Source of the DNA: Himantopus leucocephalus
Taxonomy: Eukaryota; Chordata; Aves; Charadriiformes; Recurvirostridae
DNA length: 64,000 nucleotides
Assembly: GCA_003993805.1 (NCBI GenBank)
Contig: RSEF01000020.1
Coordinates: 12,147,655-12,211,654, forward strand
Direction: 5' to 3'
A program made the position numbers and the translations under genes. The notes under the pieces were generated by a model that worked only from the letters and a program-made list of their open reading frames with translations, did not search any database and was not told the origin of the DNA. Of the stretch, positions 12,230 to 24,540 are shown piece by piece. Within the stretch, counting starts at the first letter, position 1. Each line of letters begins with the position of its first letter.

Positions 12230-15200
12230 ACAAGTAGCAACAAAAATTAACATCCCCATGCCCTACTTATCCGCACAGAATTTGGAAATAAACACCACTC
12301 CAAATATACTTAAAAATGAATGAAGAGCCAGAAGGGAACAAAGAACCAGTCAAAGGGACATGGGGTGGGAACCTCCCTCTTTTCCATGCGGGGAGGATGC
12401 TATTGCTTCCCCGGGTGGTGGCCCAGTCACTCCTGTTGATACCGCAGTCACCAGCTCAGACAACAGCCAAGGGCCAGCAGCCTGACACTGCGGCTGGGGG
12501 ACTTCCCCTCCCTCCTCCAAATTCTGCATATATTTCTTCAAACTTCTTTTTAAGAAAGCTTACGAGGTCGTGTGTAATTGTTAAAGGCAGAGCTGCTGCA
12601 GCTATTTGCTCATGTATGGCGTTGTCCAGAAAAATCTGCCAATTTGTGAGGACCTCCACGGGTGACTGCTCTGAGACCTCTTCAGACTGGCAGCAGCGAG
12701 CGGTCACACACAGACTGTTAAGGACTAGATAGGAAGTTTGAAATTCACATGCTTAACCCCAAGTAGCCTTCATGGTCAAGATTAGCTTTTGGCTGAGCAA
12801 ACAACAGTAAAAGAATGATAGAGAGGAAATTGTCAGGTTCAGAGCTTTGAACATTCAGACTTTGGGGGAAAAAAAAAAATTACCTAAAACCTCAGCCCAA
12901 AGTTTGCTGTCTTTTTTAGTTGACCTATCCTTGGCAGATCTGCAAATAGGCATCGATCACTGCACCCTGCTAGAAGCAGGTAGAGTAGGGCAGCACGGAA
13001 ACTCAGCAGCCTCCTCAGCAGCCTCGGTGAGGACCCGTGGATCCTGCAGCACTGTCAGCTTTGGCTTACAGCCTTTACCTACAGCGTTCCTGAACTTCAC
13101 CCATGCTCCCAAACCAAGCTACAATCTTGGACAAAGAGAGAGAGATGAACACAGAGAAAGTCTCACCTCCATTACAAAACAAGCGGGTTAGCACTGGGTA
13201 CGGCAGCCGCTCCCTACCAGGGGACAGTTGGACAACTCTCGCTAGAACATTTCCCACCAACCAGTAGCCAGAGAGAATATTGGAAAATGAGCCCATTCAA
13301 GCAAACAGATTTTTTTTTCTTTACATAGTATTTCCTATTCCTTTTCACCTGAGGGATGCTCTGAACAGCCCTGTTTAATATGCACCGTATCCAAATGATC
13401 TGTCAGATCATCTCACCTGGATGCAGGCGTGAGTCAGGGTGTTCCTCTCTTTTCCTGTCCAGCTTCGTCTCCCATTCCCAGAAAAAGCAGGTAAGTCCTG
13501 TTATCCTGTCTGGTGAACCCTGATTATTTACTGTGATTTTTCAAGCCAATCATGATACGTTGGCCCCAGAATATGAGTGGCTTTTCTGGAACAGTTCTTG
13601 GGGATCAAAACTCACTCACTTTTTTTCCCCAGGTGATATTATTCCCTTGGGTGTGTGTGTTAAACCAGCAACACCAGCAGGAGAATGAAAGGACCTGTTA
13701 TACTCTGGTGTGAGGAGGCTTTCCCATTCTTCATGAGGAGCATAAAGCCCTTGAAACTTATTAGGAATCATACAAAGCAGGATTTATATGCAGCCTAGAT
13801 TGATGAGCTATGTTATGCTACCTTTTAGAAAAATCACAAAGCGATCCACACCCAGCACAAATCAGGGGAATAAAGGCTTTTAACAGACAGCTGCTGCTTG
13901 CCAATTGTTTAAAAAATATTCCATCCTGTCTCTACAAAAGGTTGGTGAGGAATTTACAAATGTCCTAATCCCCCTCTAATCCTTTAAAATGCCGAGCTGT
14001 GATCGCACATGCTGTTTTGTGATTATGTGTCTTCAAGGGCTTGTTTAGATACTTATTAAGAGATACCAACTCACTTCTGCCAGAGAGAGCCAAAATTGTT
14101 TGATATGTTTTGGTTGCACTTTACATTCTTCTGAAAAGAAACATCAGGTCTGCTTGGAAGGGCGAGCCATCCCCATCCCATCTCACACCGCTGCCACAGC
14201 TTTTGGGGACAACCAGCAGCTCTTCCGCATGGAGGAGGCCGCGTACTTCAAGGTTGTTGAAGATGTAGGCAGAGAAATGCTCCTCTCCTTGCTCTCTGCC
14301 TCATCTTCTCCTTTGCAAGCTGGGATAGCAATGGCTCATCCGATTTTTAACAACATTTTAGGACCTAGATAGAAAAAGCTCTAGCATATTATTACACTGA
14401 TTGGTGGTGCCTTTAGCAAGACCTTTATGGAGGCTATGGCTGTTTTAAGTTACGTGTGATATTTCTATGTGCACAGATAACCAGGGCAGAGCCGACTCTT
14501 AACTGCTCATATGTGTTTAATTAGAGCTGCATTTTTAATCCTTTTAATTTGTATCTCTTTCTTAATAACCTCAGCTTGGCAAAGGTTGAAAAGGAATAAG
14601 TTTCATTTGAATATTGGGTAAAACTTGGTAACAGCAGAGCAGATTGTTCAGCAAAAAGGTTACAGCATGTTCGTTCTTTAAAGACTATGGGTAACAGTTT
14701 GGCTCCATTAAACTCTGTAGCTCGCTAAGCCTGGGTTTTTATCCTTTGAAAATCATCTCAGAGAAGCTTAATAAAAATACACTGGAGTTCAGTATATCCC
14801 CCAAGCTTGCTCTGGGAAGTTTAACTATATCAGTGGGGTGCCATTTGCCTGCAATCTCAAGGCAAGTAAGACCGCAGCAACATCGATTAGTTTTTGCAGC
14901 ACCGTTCTGAAATCTTAATGCAATCGTGTTATAAATTCATATTTAATTTTTGCCCAAAAGGAGAAAAAGTCCTTGCAGACTATTGCGATACCTGCTGATG
15001 AAACATCCTCAGAAGTTAAAAAACCCTACAGGAATGCTCCAAGCTGAATTAGTGGAAAATAGTTTCAATAATCTCCAAATCTTGAACCCAGAGCTAATAG
15101 AGAGGAATGAACCTATTTCTCAAGGACTTGCTGCTGTGTTTCACATAAATTTGAAACTTCATTTCAGAAAAAAAAAAAAGACCTGCCATTAAATACAGTG

Positions 15201-18200
15201 TAACTTTAAAAGAAGAGCAGATCAAATCAGCAAGTTTTTATCATGAGTTTTACGCAACATACCGGTGGACCTCAGCCCCAGTCAATATCATTGGAAGACC
15301 GACCAGATTCCTCAGCCAGACTGCTTCTGGCTTAGAAAAAACAAGGCAAAGAGATCACCTAAAAACACAGTGACTTTCAAAGTGACATTTTGGATGTATT
15401 CTGTGGCATAATCTGTTTCTTGACAGTTTTGCTGTGCCATCAAAATCCAGCGTTTTGGTGTTAAAAATGACCACACTGGAGAATTGTCTGTTCCCTTCAG
15501 ACCACAACCGTTCAAACTCCTTCCGGAACACACAAATAGATATTTGCTGGGTTTGGTGTATCTGACTAACTACTAATGGAGGCCGGTTCTCAGCACGTTT
15601 AAATGTTGGTGATCTCCTGACACTTTCCAGCAGATGCTAGGGATCGCCATATAGTGAATAAAAGTTTATTTTTCTTTGTTATCTTGCACAGGTCACTTGG
15701 AAACAGCCCAGGAATCCCCAGAGGCCGCTGTAGCTGGCTGGAAAGCAGCAGCGTAGATTAAAAAAGAAGGCCAAGTGTAAAAGCAATGGCTTAATTTGTG
15801 TTCTGGCAAATCACAGCATCCTTATCCTCAGGACAACTCTCACACCGACAGCAGCAACACAAGCTTACAAATAACCTCATTTTTCATTTCTGAAGGTGTA
15901 AAGAGATAGCCCGATTCACAGTCAGTCCTCAGCTTCTGCTGTTACTACCCAAGTCACTGCACTGAAGCTGCTCACCGCTCCTTCACTTTTGATATGTTTC
16001 AATATGAATTCCTGTTCCAGATGCAGAAGGCTCACTATTACTTTCAGACAGCACTCCTTCCCCTGCGAATGCCGGTGCCTACACTTAAATTAAATATAAA
16101 GGCATGTCTCTGCAGGAAAATTGTTGCAGCTGTTGCATATCTGCATTAAGTGATCTTCAACAGTCATCGTGCGAGCAGTGCGTCTGCACCACTTTGATTC
16201 TCTCTGACTATTCAAATTCTGCCTCGGATTGTTGTGGCCACATAGCGCTGGGATGTTTTGAAATCAATAATCGGTGCTCTGGTCAAACTTCTTGCACAAC
16301 ATCGCTCCATGTCTGTGCTGTCCGTGTTTGATGGGATATTTCATGCTGGGTATTATATGATACTTCCCAGAAGGCAGCAGAGTTCTCAGACGAAATTATA
16401 TAGTTTTCATAATTCCTTTTGTTCACCCCATCACTCAGTTGTTTTCATATGGACCATTTTCTGACATTGTTGAAGAACAAAGATAGTCCCTGTGATCGTG
16501 AAATGCCACCATCCTAGAAAAGCAGGCAAAGCCCACCACCCCAGCGGAGGGTTGCGGTGTCTTTGTGCAGAGGGATATAGGGCTACTGACACTTGCAAAT
16601 ACCCTGCTTCCACTTCTACCAGGAAACAGCTAACTAATGTGATACCGAGGAGTTCAGCTGTTGAGGAGAACCTTTTACCAAAGAGGTATATCTCAGAGGG
16701 GTTTTTCACACTAAGACATACTGCTACAGTACGGATAGGGGCTGGGCCAACAAATATACTTTCTTAGGAGGCAGCGGGTGGTATAATCCCATCTAATGTC
16801 CTTGCGTTGGGGTGCAAAATAGTGTGTGACAGACACAGCACCTTCAAAATTACACATTTGCACATGCAGGGGGCTCGGAGTTGTGTTCTGCCTTTCTAAG
16901 TACAGGTGGTGGTAGTTTGTCTGATCCTTCTGGAATTAAACAGCAAAGGATTTCATTATTCTGGTTGTGTGGCAGTGGAGCAGTAGCCCATCTCTGGCAC
17001 AGCTGCGCTGACAAGTGTATCCCCAAGAGAAGTATCCAGCACAGAGGTAAACTGACAGCAACGTGGGCTGTCCCTCCATCGCACCGGCTGCTGCTCCTAA
17101 GGACCTGCCTACATCCTTTCTGCTCTTCACCCTTTCCACTGTACTTCCAAAATCTGTACTGCAACTATCTTAGTGACACAAATTCTTTCAATACCTAACC
17201 TGCCTTGAATTCCTTCTCCAGCAATATTATTTAGACTAGCATTCAAACCAACATTATCAACTACACCTGAGTCAGAGCACAATGGCAGATGTTAGGGAAG
17301 GAACAAGAGGATGACATCTACTCACTCGCCCAGTCAACAGCTAAACTACGGTGTTTTCTTAGTTTTTAATTTTTTTTTTTTAAGTAACTCAGTGCTGAGT
17401 GCTGGAATCTCTCACAGACACAGCCCAGCTTCTCCTGGTAACAGCAAATTCTGCCAACTTCCCAAAGTTTGACTTGGAACTGCCCTGACTCTGCAGCACC
17501 TCTACCAGAGCCGCAAGTGGTCCTCATCCCCAAGAGACACACACTCTCTTACTTTTCTGCTAAATCAACCCAACTAAAGCCCATTTCCAAAGCAGACTGA
17601 TAACATGTACTCAAATAGGAGAGGGTTCACATCAAGCGTTGCTTCCAGATGCAAATGTCTTTAGTTTGAGTGAATACAAAACAACCTACAACGATGGGAA
17701 AGGAAGCTAATCACCACTGGCTGTGAGAGGTATGGGCAGTTCCAGCAAAAATGCGATCTGCTTTCAGTGCCAACGTGACCTCCAGCAGGAGAGCACGCTG
17801 CTAGAGCGCACTGCCCTTCCAGGATGGTGCTGTGCCGCTGCTTCGCAGAAGGCTGTTTGCTCAGACCTCTAAGGCCAAGGGAAGAAGCAGCCAAATTTAC
17901 CAGACTGTACCATGACTGGTTGTATCGCGTGTGGTCAACACAAAGGAACATGATAAAAGCAGAGCAAGTGCCCTCCTAATGCCATACTGCCTGAAACGGT
18001 CTGAAACCATACGCTGATGCCAACAGCTTTAGCAGGATGTCAACCTTGTGAGCAAGCCAGATCGTTGTGCCATCTTCTCAAAAAATCCTTCTCTGCCTTT
18101 GATATGTTAATCCTGCGTAAGGCAAATTCTCCCATTAGAATATAGTCCATTCTGGTCTCCATGCAATCTGCATTATCCAGTTCAAAGTTAAATTAAAAAT

Positions 18201-19369
18201 CCCAACCTGTGTGAATGTTGCAATCACATTATGAAATCTGTAAATCTATTTTTAATGTCTTAATGCTGCTCTAGTTGAACAAGGCAAATAGACTGCTGCA
18301 TTGCATTTGCTTTACACTTTTTTAGATTCTCATGCACTAGTTAAATATTCACTCTGCAGGGTTTGCCTTTCCAGTACTGCAAGACCCTAAAATAGAAGAC
18401 AAGTTTTTCTTTCCCTCTTTTGTTTTTAAAATTCCAACTACGGGCAACTTGACTTAGAGATCTATCCAACTCAAATGTGGAGTGCTAAATATTGCAAGGA
18501 GAGCTGCTGAAAGAGTTTCGATGTAATACAGATGCCAGAAAATAGGGTTTAAGTCCCAAACACACAGCTGTTTTTAGGGGGTGACAGAACCAAATATTTT
18601 ATTTCATTTCAACTTCAAGATACACTTAATGTTAATTCTGTGAGTTGCTTGTTTTTAAGAGAGAAAATATGTGAACATAGGCGGAACAACGCAGGCAATG
18701 GGCCCAGCTCAACTATCCCAAAACAATATTTTATAGAACATTACTTCGGGGAGTAGTTTGTGCTCTTCATTCTGATCTGGAATGGAAACAAGCTCTGAAG
18801 CACTGGAATTTTCTGGGGAATAAACCTTCTATTTTCTGACCAAGCCTCTTTGTAAAATCAGTGTATTAAACAGTCAAATGAACCCCGCTGTTTTCACTTG
18901 AGAGTCATCCTATTAAAAGTCGGGCACTGTTTCTCCACCGTCTTCTGCCTCTAGAGATGTTTCCCCCCTTTTTGCAGTCCGTCTATTACTGTTAGTATTT
19001 ATCCACTCATAATTACGATGCATTCCCTGATATTGAGAGCTTACAAGCTACTTAAGTATGAAAACAGCTGGGGAAGAAGGAAAGGACAATAGAGACAGGA
19101 GCTTTTACCCTGCGATCACAGCATCTTCAGGGCAGCCACTACAGCAAACTTCTGCGCTCCCCACATGGTGCCCAGCAGCTCCTGCTGCGCTCCGCACCCC
19201 GGGCACTGCCGGATCATCCTCTACTTCTCCTTACACGGCGTTAGAGGAGATCAGCGCACATTTCTGCGGGTGACAGAAGGGAAAGCTTTAGCAATGCTAT
19301 TGTTATCTGTAGCCATTTATTAAGCTTGAAAAATAGAGACGACTTACAGCACAGTTAGGGAGTTTCAGA
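12230..19369. other. Intergenic sequence, no gene recognised
   Basis: Mostly AT-rich unique sequence. No frame resembles a known protein. The stretches about 14,500-14,800 and 18,100-18,360 are rich in TTAAT/TTTAAT sites and have the unbroken, low-CpG look of conserved non-coding elements, but this cannot be decided without an alignment. Confidence 0.45.
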
Positions 19370-20010
19370 AACTTTGGGCAGCAGCGAAAGCGAACAAGAA
19401 CGTCTAGGAGGGAAGAAGTTCAGCTTTGGCTTTGCGGGGATGTCACACGGCTGGGCTGGGCTGCCTCCGTCCTCGGGCTTCCCTCCTCCCGCAGCTCAGC
19501 AAGTACCGGATTCGGCCCCAGCCTTCCCCTGGGCTGGACTTTTGGTGCCACCACATGGATAACGTGGCCAAGTGCAGCCCGTGTTGCCGCCGCGGCGGAA
19601 TTTTGGCGCAAAGTCAAAGCGGGGGGGAGTCTTAAGGAATAGATTCCGTTTAATGACCCAACCTGCTGCGGTTTCAGCTCAGCAATCGCTCTCCTTTTGG
19701 AAGGAGAAGCGCTTTACAGCACCACCTCTCCCACCGGGGGATGCTCCAGACGTCCCTGTGCCCGCTCACCGCTTTGGGGAGCGCGTTCGCCGGGAGCACA
19801 CCCCCGTCTACATTTACAGGTAGTTGTTCTCAGGCGGTTGGGGTATGTGTGACTAAATCTTCACCCGTTCAGTCCAATTCCGGCTCTTTCCTGCGGTTTC
19901 CAAACACGGGAGCGCCAGGATGGTGCTGCCTGTCGCCCCTGCCCTGCGCGGCCGGCGGCAGCCGCTGCAGCCGGTCCGACGGGTGTGTTGGAGACTGTTT
20001 AATGATTCCT
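19370..20010. promoter_or_regulatory. Orphan CpG-rich island with an E2F motif
   Basis: About 640 bp of raised GC and CpG in the middle of the gene-free region. It contains the perfect palindrome CCGCCGCGGCGG (19587-19598) directly followed by TTTTGGCGCAAA (19601-19612), a strong E2F-type site. No exon of a known protein was seen on either strand. It could be the promoter of an unannotated non-coding transcript or a CpG-rich enhancer. Confidence 0.45.
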
Positions 20011-23000
20011 TAAAGAATGGAAACATGCAAACCAAATGAGCTATGAGTAGCTTAAATCTCAATGGGGAAGTAAATGGCTACAGCTTAAGAGATCCAACCA
20101 GCCCAGCGTGCCCGCTGCTGACCACAATTCAAATGCAAGCAGATTCTGTTTCACTGAATTAAACAAGAGTGCTTGTTCAAATATTAGGAAAGCCAAGAAA
20201 AAAAACGTTCTTGGAGAAACAAGTCTTGCTGTGCTGGATCAGCTCCACGGACTAACTAATCCGGGATTCTGTCCTAGGAGTCACCAGCACCAAATATCTC
20301 CCGGAAAGGTGCGAGATGCAGACACCTCATCTCACCTCCGAACCGTAGGGATGTTGATAGTTGAGGGAAACATTTACAAAAAGTATTTAAGAAGTAGGTA
20401 GTCTTAAGTGGACACCGTGAAAGATTAGAGTTCGACTTCACAAGCTTGAACAGACAACGCAGTTTTAATGACTGGGTTTTCATCTTTGTTAGTGTCATTT
20501 ATTGCTCTCAATCAGATCCCAGCAGGGAAGAGGAGAGCCAGCTTCGAGGGACAGTTATGGCCTTACTAAAAATACACATCACAGCAGGAATACCATGTTC
20601 CCACAGGCGACCGGCACTGCAAACCTGGCTGGCGGCTGCCGCCCGTGCGGGACCAGAGGGCCGGAGCGGCCGGGGGGGAGCGGGGACACTGCCCGTGGGA
20701 GGGGGATCGTTGGGGGTGAGAAGAGCGTACGCACCTGCGGTTGGCCTCAGCCAGTGCTAATAATCATTTCTATTCATAAGCATAAAAGAGTCGAGTATTC
20801 CCAACCCCCCATTGCCATTTAAAAAGTATCTGACCTAATTATTACTATCCCTGTTGTGTAAATTCAGCACTTTGTCAGTCTGAATAAATGTACATTAGCC
20901 TTAACATGAGCTAAACAAGTTTAAACAATGAAGGAAGCTTTGTAAAGCTCCCTTGCTTTTTAACTTATTTGACACCACACTAAAGAGCCCATTTAGACTA
21001 AAGAGTTCAGCACATTTTGGGACCCATTAAATACCCAGGTTGAGACTAGATATTCCCTTTTTCTTTTTTTAATTTGTCCTACCTAGTTGCTAAAGTCAGC
21101 ATAATTGAGCAATGAGCTGCTTTGCATTTCTTCAGCTTCGCAGGCAAGTTGCAGAAAGCTCCGCCCATCCCGTTCAGCGCCGCCCTGTCCGCGCTAACAG
21201 GGCAAACCCCACTTAGCGCTGCGAAGCGGGTATTAAGTGATTCCTCAGAATTACTTCTAATTATAAAAGAGGAAACTCATGGCATAAAAATGTGACATTC
21301 ATGGCTGTTAGGAAAACGTACACTGACAAATCGTTTCTATTTTAGGCTAACAGCGTATTTTTTTTTTTCCAGAGTCAAGTCAGCCTTTTACAGCCCGTGG
21401 AAAAGCATTCTTTGTCTTCTGGTTACAAATTACACCGTACCCTGATATGGGCATCTTCTGTCCCCCAAACGTAATAATTAAGTCTTAAGACATCCTCATA
21501 CAGTGGGGAAATAACTTACATGGGAGAGAAGGGAGTGAAAAATTGGACATCCATCCAGAATCACAGAAGGAAGAGGGGAACACCTTCTTACCAGTCACAT
21601 GGAAAGAGACTGAACATCTTGATGTTCTCCCCTGCGGATACAACTCTGCCCTTTAAAAACTGCCACATAGAGAGCAAAATAACTAATCTGCACAGTGAGA
21701 AGCTACTGGCCTATCCTGACTCAAACCGCCACCAAATTCAGGAGGTGGCCTGGGAGATGGAGAAAGTTCAGCTGGGTGAAGCAGCCTCTCTGGCTGCGTA
21801 ACAAATACAAACCAGCCCCAAAGAGCAAGCAGGGCTGCAAAACCCGAGCACCCATCACCCTGACCTTTCCCTATTCCCTGCTCTCCTCCTCATCACCATC
21901 AAGCAAAGCACTGTCTTATTTCTGTAAGCAGCAGAAACGAAGGAGGCGAGTGAGAAGGAACAAGGGAAAAACCGGGTGAAAAGAGGACTGGTGCGGTCTG
22001 ACAGATGAAAGCTTCTACAAGGGAAAGGGGTTGTTTTTCACCAACTCACACCCTTAACTTTTAAGAAAACCTTTTAGAGATGTCACGAATACTACACAAA
22101 GGTTGAGTTCTGCTGGATGCATTACAAAGAGCTGGTCAGGCAACATTTTAAAAAGAGAATTTCATTTTACTCAACGCCATAGTGAAATTGGTTCTTCCCC
22201 CCAAAAAGATCTGTAGTCAATTTGCAAATTGAATTCTGTCACTGACCTGTTAGAGATATTTTAATCCACATGAAGTTAAATGCTCGACAAAACCACAGCT
22301 ATGAAATTGTTAGCAGTACCTCCACAGCAACTGGGCAGTTTGATGGATATTTAAATTAAAATCCTGGCTTACAGGCAGAATTCCCATCAATTGCAGATGG
22401 ATTAGGATTCCATCCCTCTTGCTCATTTTGAAGGTTGGTAAAGTTTAAAGCACAGAAAAAACCCAACTCAATTATAATTTCTAGCTGTCAGGAAGGAATT
22501 ATATCAGTTCCATCTTACAGAAGGAAATCTGCGCTGTCTAGCCGTAATCAGTTCCATATTTGCGAAGCCTTCCAACAAAACACTTTTTGTCTATGATTTG
22601 TATTCATCTTAGGACACACTGATTTCAGACCCTCTGTGGATTGTAATGTATAAACGCCCTTTTATTTTTAAATGCAACTAAGAAACTATTTGGCAGGGTC
22701 ACCACGGTTCTGAATCTTGAGCAAAATATACCAACTGCAACTGGCGTCTAGGCTGCAAAGCAAGCAAGACAGGACACTTAAAGACAATTGTGTTCGTTCA
22801 GTTTCGCTAAGAATAGGACATGAACAAGAAATATTTTAATCTAACAAGCATCATGTTTTAAAGGGAACTTTAAGCTTTCTTTGGTCAATTTGACAGGCAT
22901 GTGATGACCTCATGGCAGAGAAGTTGGAGACTGAAGCAGAGAAGTTCCAAGATTCCAGTAAAATCTCCCAACCATCTTAGCAAACCGCACGCATTTTCCC

Positions 23001-23994
23001 ACTGTACGCTTCTCAAACTTTATTCCCATTAGAGAGAAGATACTTCTACGATTACGTCTAAAAAAATAGTCAAGGAAAATAAAATTTAATGTCTGTCTAC
23101 AGAATGAACTCTGTCCCTTGAAGCTTACTATTCACTAATGACAAGTTTTACCAGCAGGATGTCACTAAATTCCAGTCTTTCCAGAACAGATCCTACACAG
23201 TCCTCCTCCTCAACTCTACCTTCCCCATGGCTCTTGGGGGTGCTGCTGCTTTTCTGAAGGATTTTAGTCTAATTTTCTAGAGATTCAAGGCTGCTAAACC
23301 CTCACTTGTATCAGCAAAATTATAAATAATTGTTTAATTACAATTAAGATTCACAGAGATATAAAAACCCTGAAGACATGCTGTTCTTAGAGGTCCTCCA
23401 GAAAAAGATGGCTGGAAAGGTAAGACATCCAACAGCAATGTGCAAAGAAGGGAGGTACTGGAGGTTAGGGAGTAAAGAAGGAAAGTCACCTCTTACTGCA
23501 GCGTGCAGGAGCCAGAAAAGAGCAATCCACCCCAAATCCACTTTTGTCAGCTCCAGGATGTTAGGCCTGAAGGGTTCAAGGTTCACCGTCCTCCATGAAG
23601 ACAAAAAGCCACAGTGCACCTCCGGTCCTCTTCGCAGATCAGCCCACGGCACAGGCGAGCACACGTTGGTCCATCAGCTGCAGCAGGGCCTAACAGCTGC
23701 TCCACAGCGTTTGAGGCTACAGATGCTGTTACGGCTCATCGGGGACAAGGGGAAAAGGTAGTTTACAGGATATCCTGTCAAACAGCATGAAATATCACAC
23801 CTGATTTGGTATAAGTAGGGAATTAAGCTGCAGTATTGAACACTGATAACCAGGCTGATCTCCGCTGGGTCTGAATTTGTGAACACCCTCAGGTTTGCAG
23901 TTTTAGAGGTACCAATATTGAAAGGACTGAATGCTCTGCAAGTGTGCAGAACGAGACAGTTCACAGCTGTCCATCAGGATATATAGTTTTACAG
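20011..23994. other. Intergenic sequence with a small GC-rich patch
   Basis: A short CpG-containing patch at about 20,610-20,750 and another at 21,140-21,230 interrupt AT-rich sequence. The interval 20,760-21,130, with many TAAT-type sites, looks like a conserved non-coding element candidate. No coding exon recognised. Confidence 0.4.
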
Positions 23995-24540
23995 TCACAG
24001 AATCATAGAATGGTTTGGGTTGGATGGGATCTTTAAAGGCCATCTAGTCCAATCCCCCTGCCATGGGCAGGGACATCTTCAACTAGACCAGGTTGCTCAG
24101 AGCCCCGTCCAACCTCACCTGGAATGTTTCCAGGGATGGGACATCCACCACCTCTCTGGGGAACCTGTCCCAGTGTTTCACCACCCTCAGTGTAGAAAAT
24201 TTCTTCCTTATATCTAGTCTAAATCTACCCTGTTAGTTTAAAGCCACTACCCCTCGTTCTATTGCAACAGGCCCTGCTAAAAAGTTTGTCCCCATCTCTC
24301 CTGTAGGTCCCCGTTAAGTACTGAAAGGCCACAGTAAGGTCTCCCCAGAGCCTTCTCTTCTCCAGGCTGAACAATCTCAACTCTCTCAGCCTGCCCTCAC
24401 AGCAGAGGGGCTCCAGCCCTCTAATCATCTTCGTGGCCTCCTCTGGATCCGTTCCAACAGGTCCATGTCTCTCCTGTGCCGAGGGCACATCCAGCTTTTC
24501 ATCCACCAACACCCCCAAGTCCTTCTCCCTTTTCACTAGT
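23995..24540 (-). mobile_element. CR1 LINE fragment, 3' end, about 0.55 kb
   Basis: TCACAGAATCATAGAATGG at the left end is the reverse complement of the CR1 3' terminus. It is followed by the usual CR1 sequence (CATGGGCAGGGACA, CCAGGGATGGGACATCCACC, CTTCTCTTCTCCAGGCTGAA). Minus-strand frames keep recognisable ORF2 C-terminal residues but with breaks. It is a 5'-truncated, inactive copy in the intergenic region. Confidence 0.95.
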
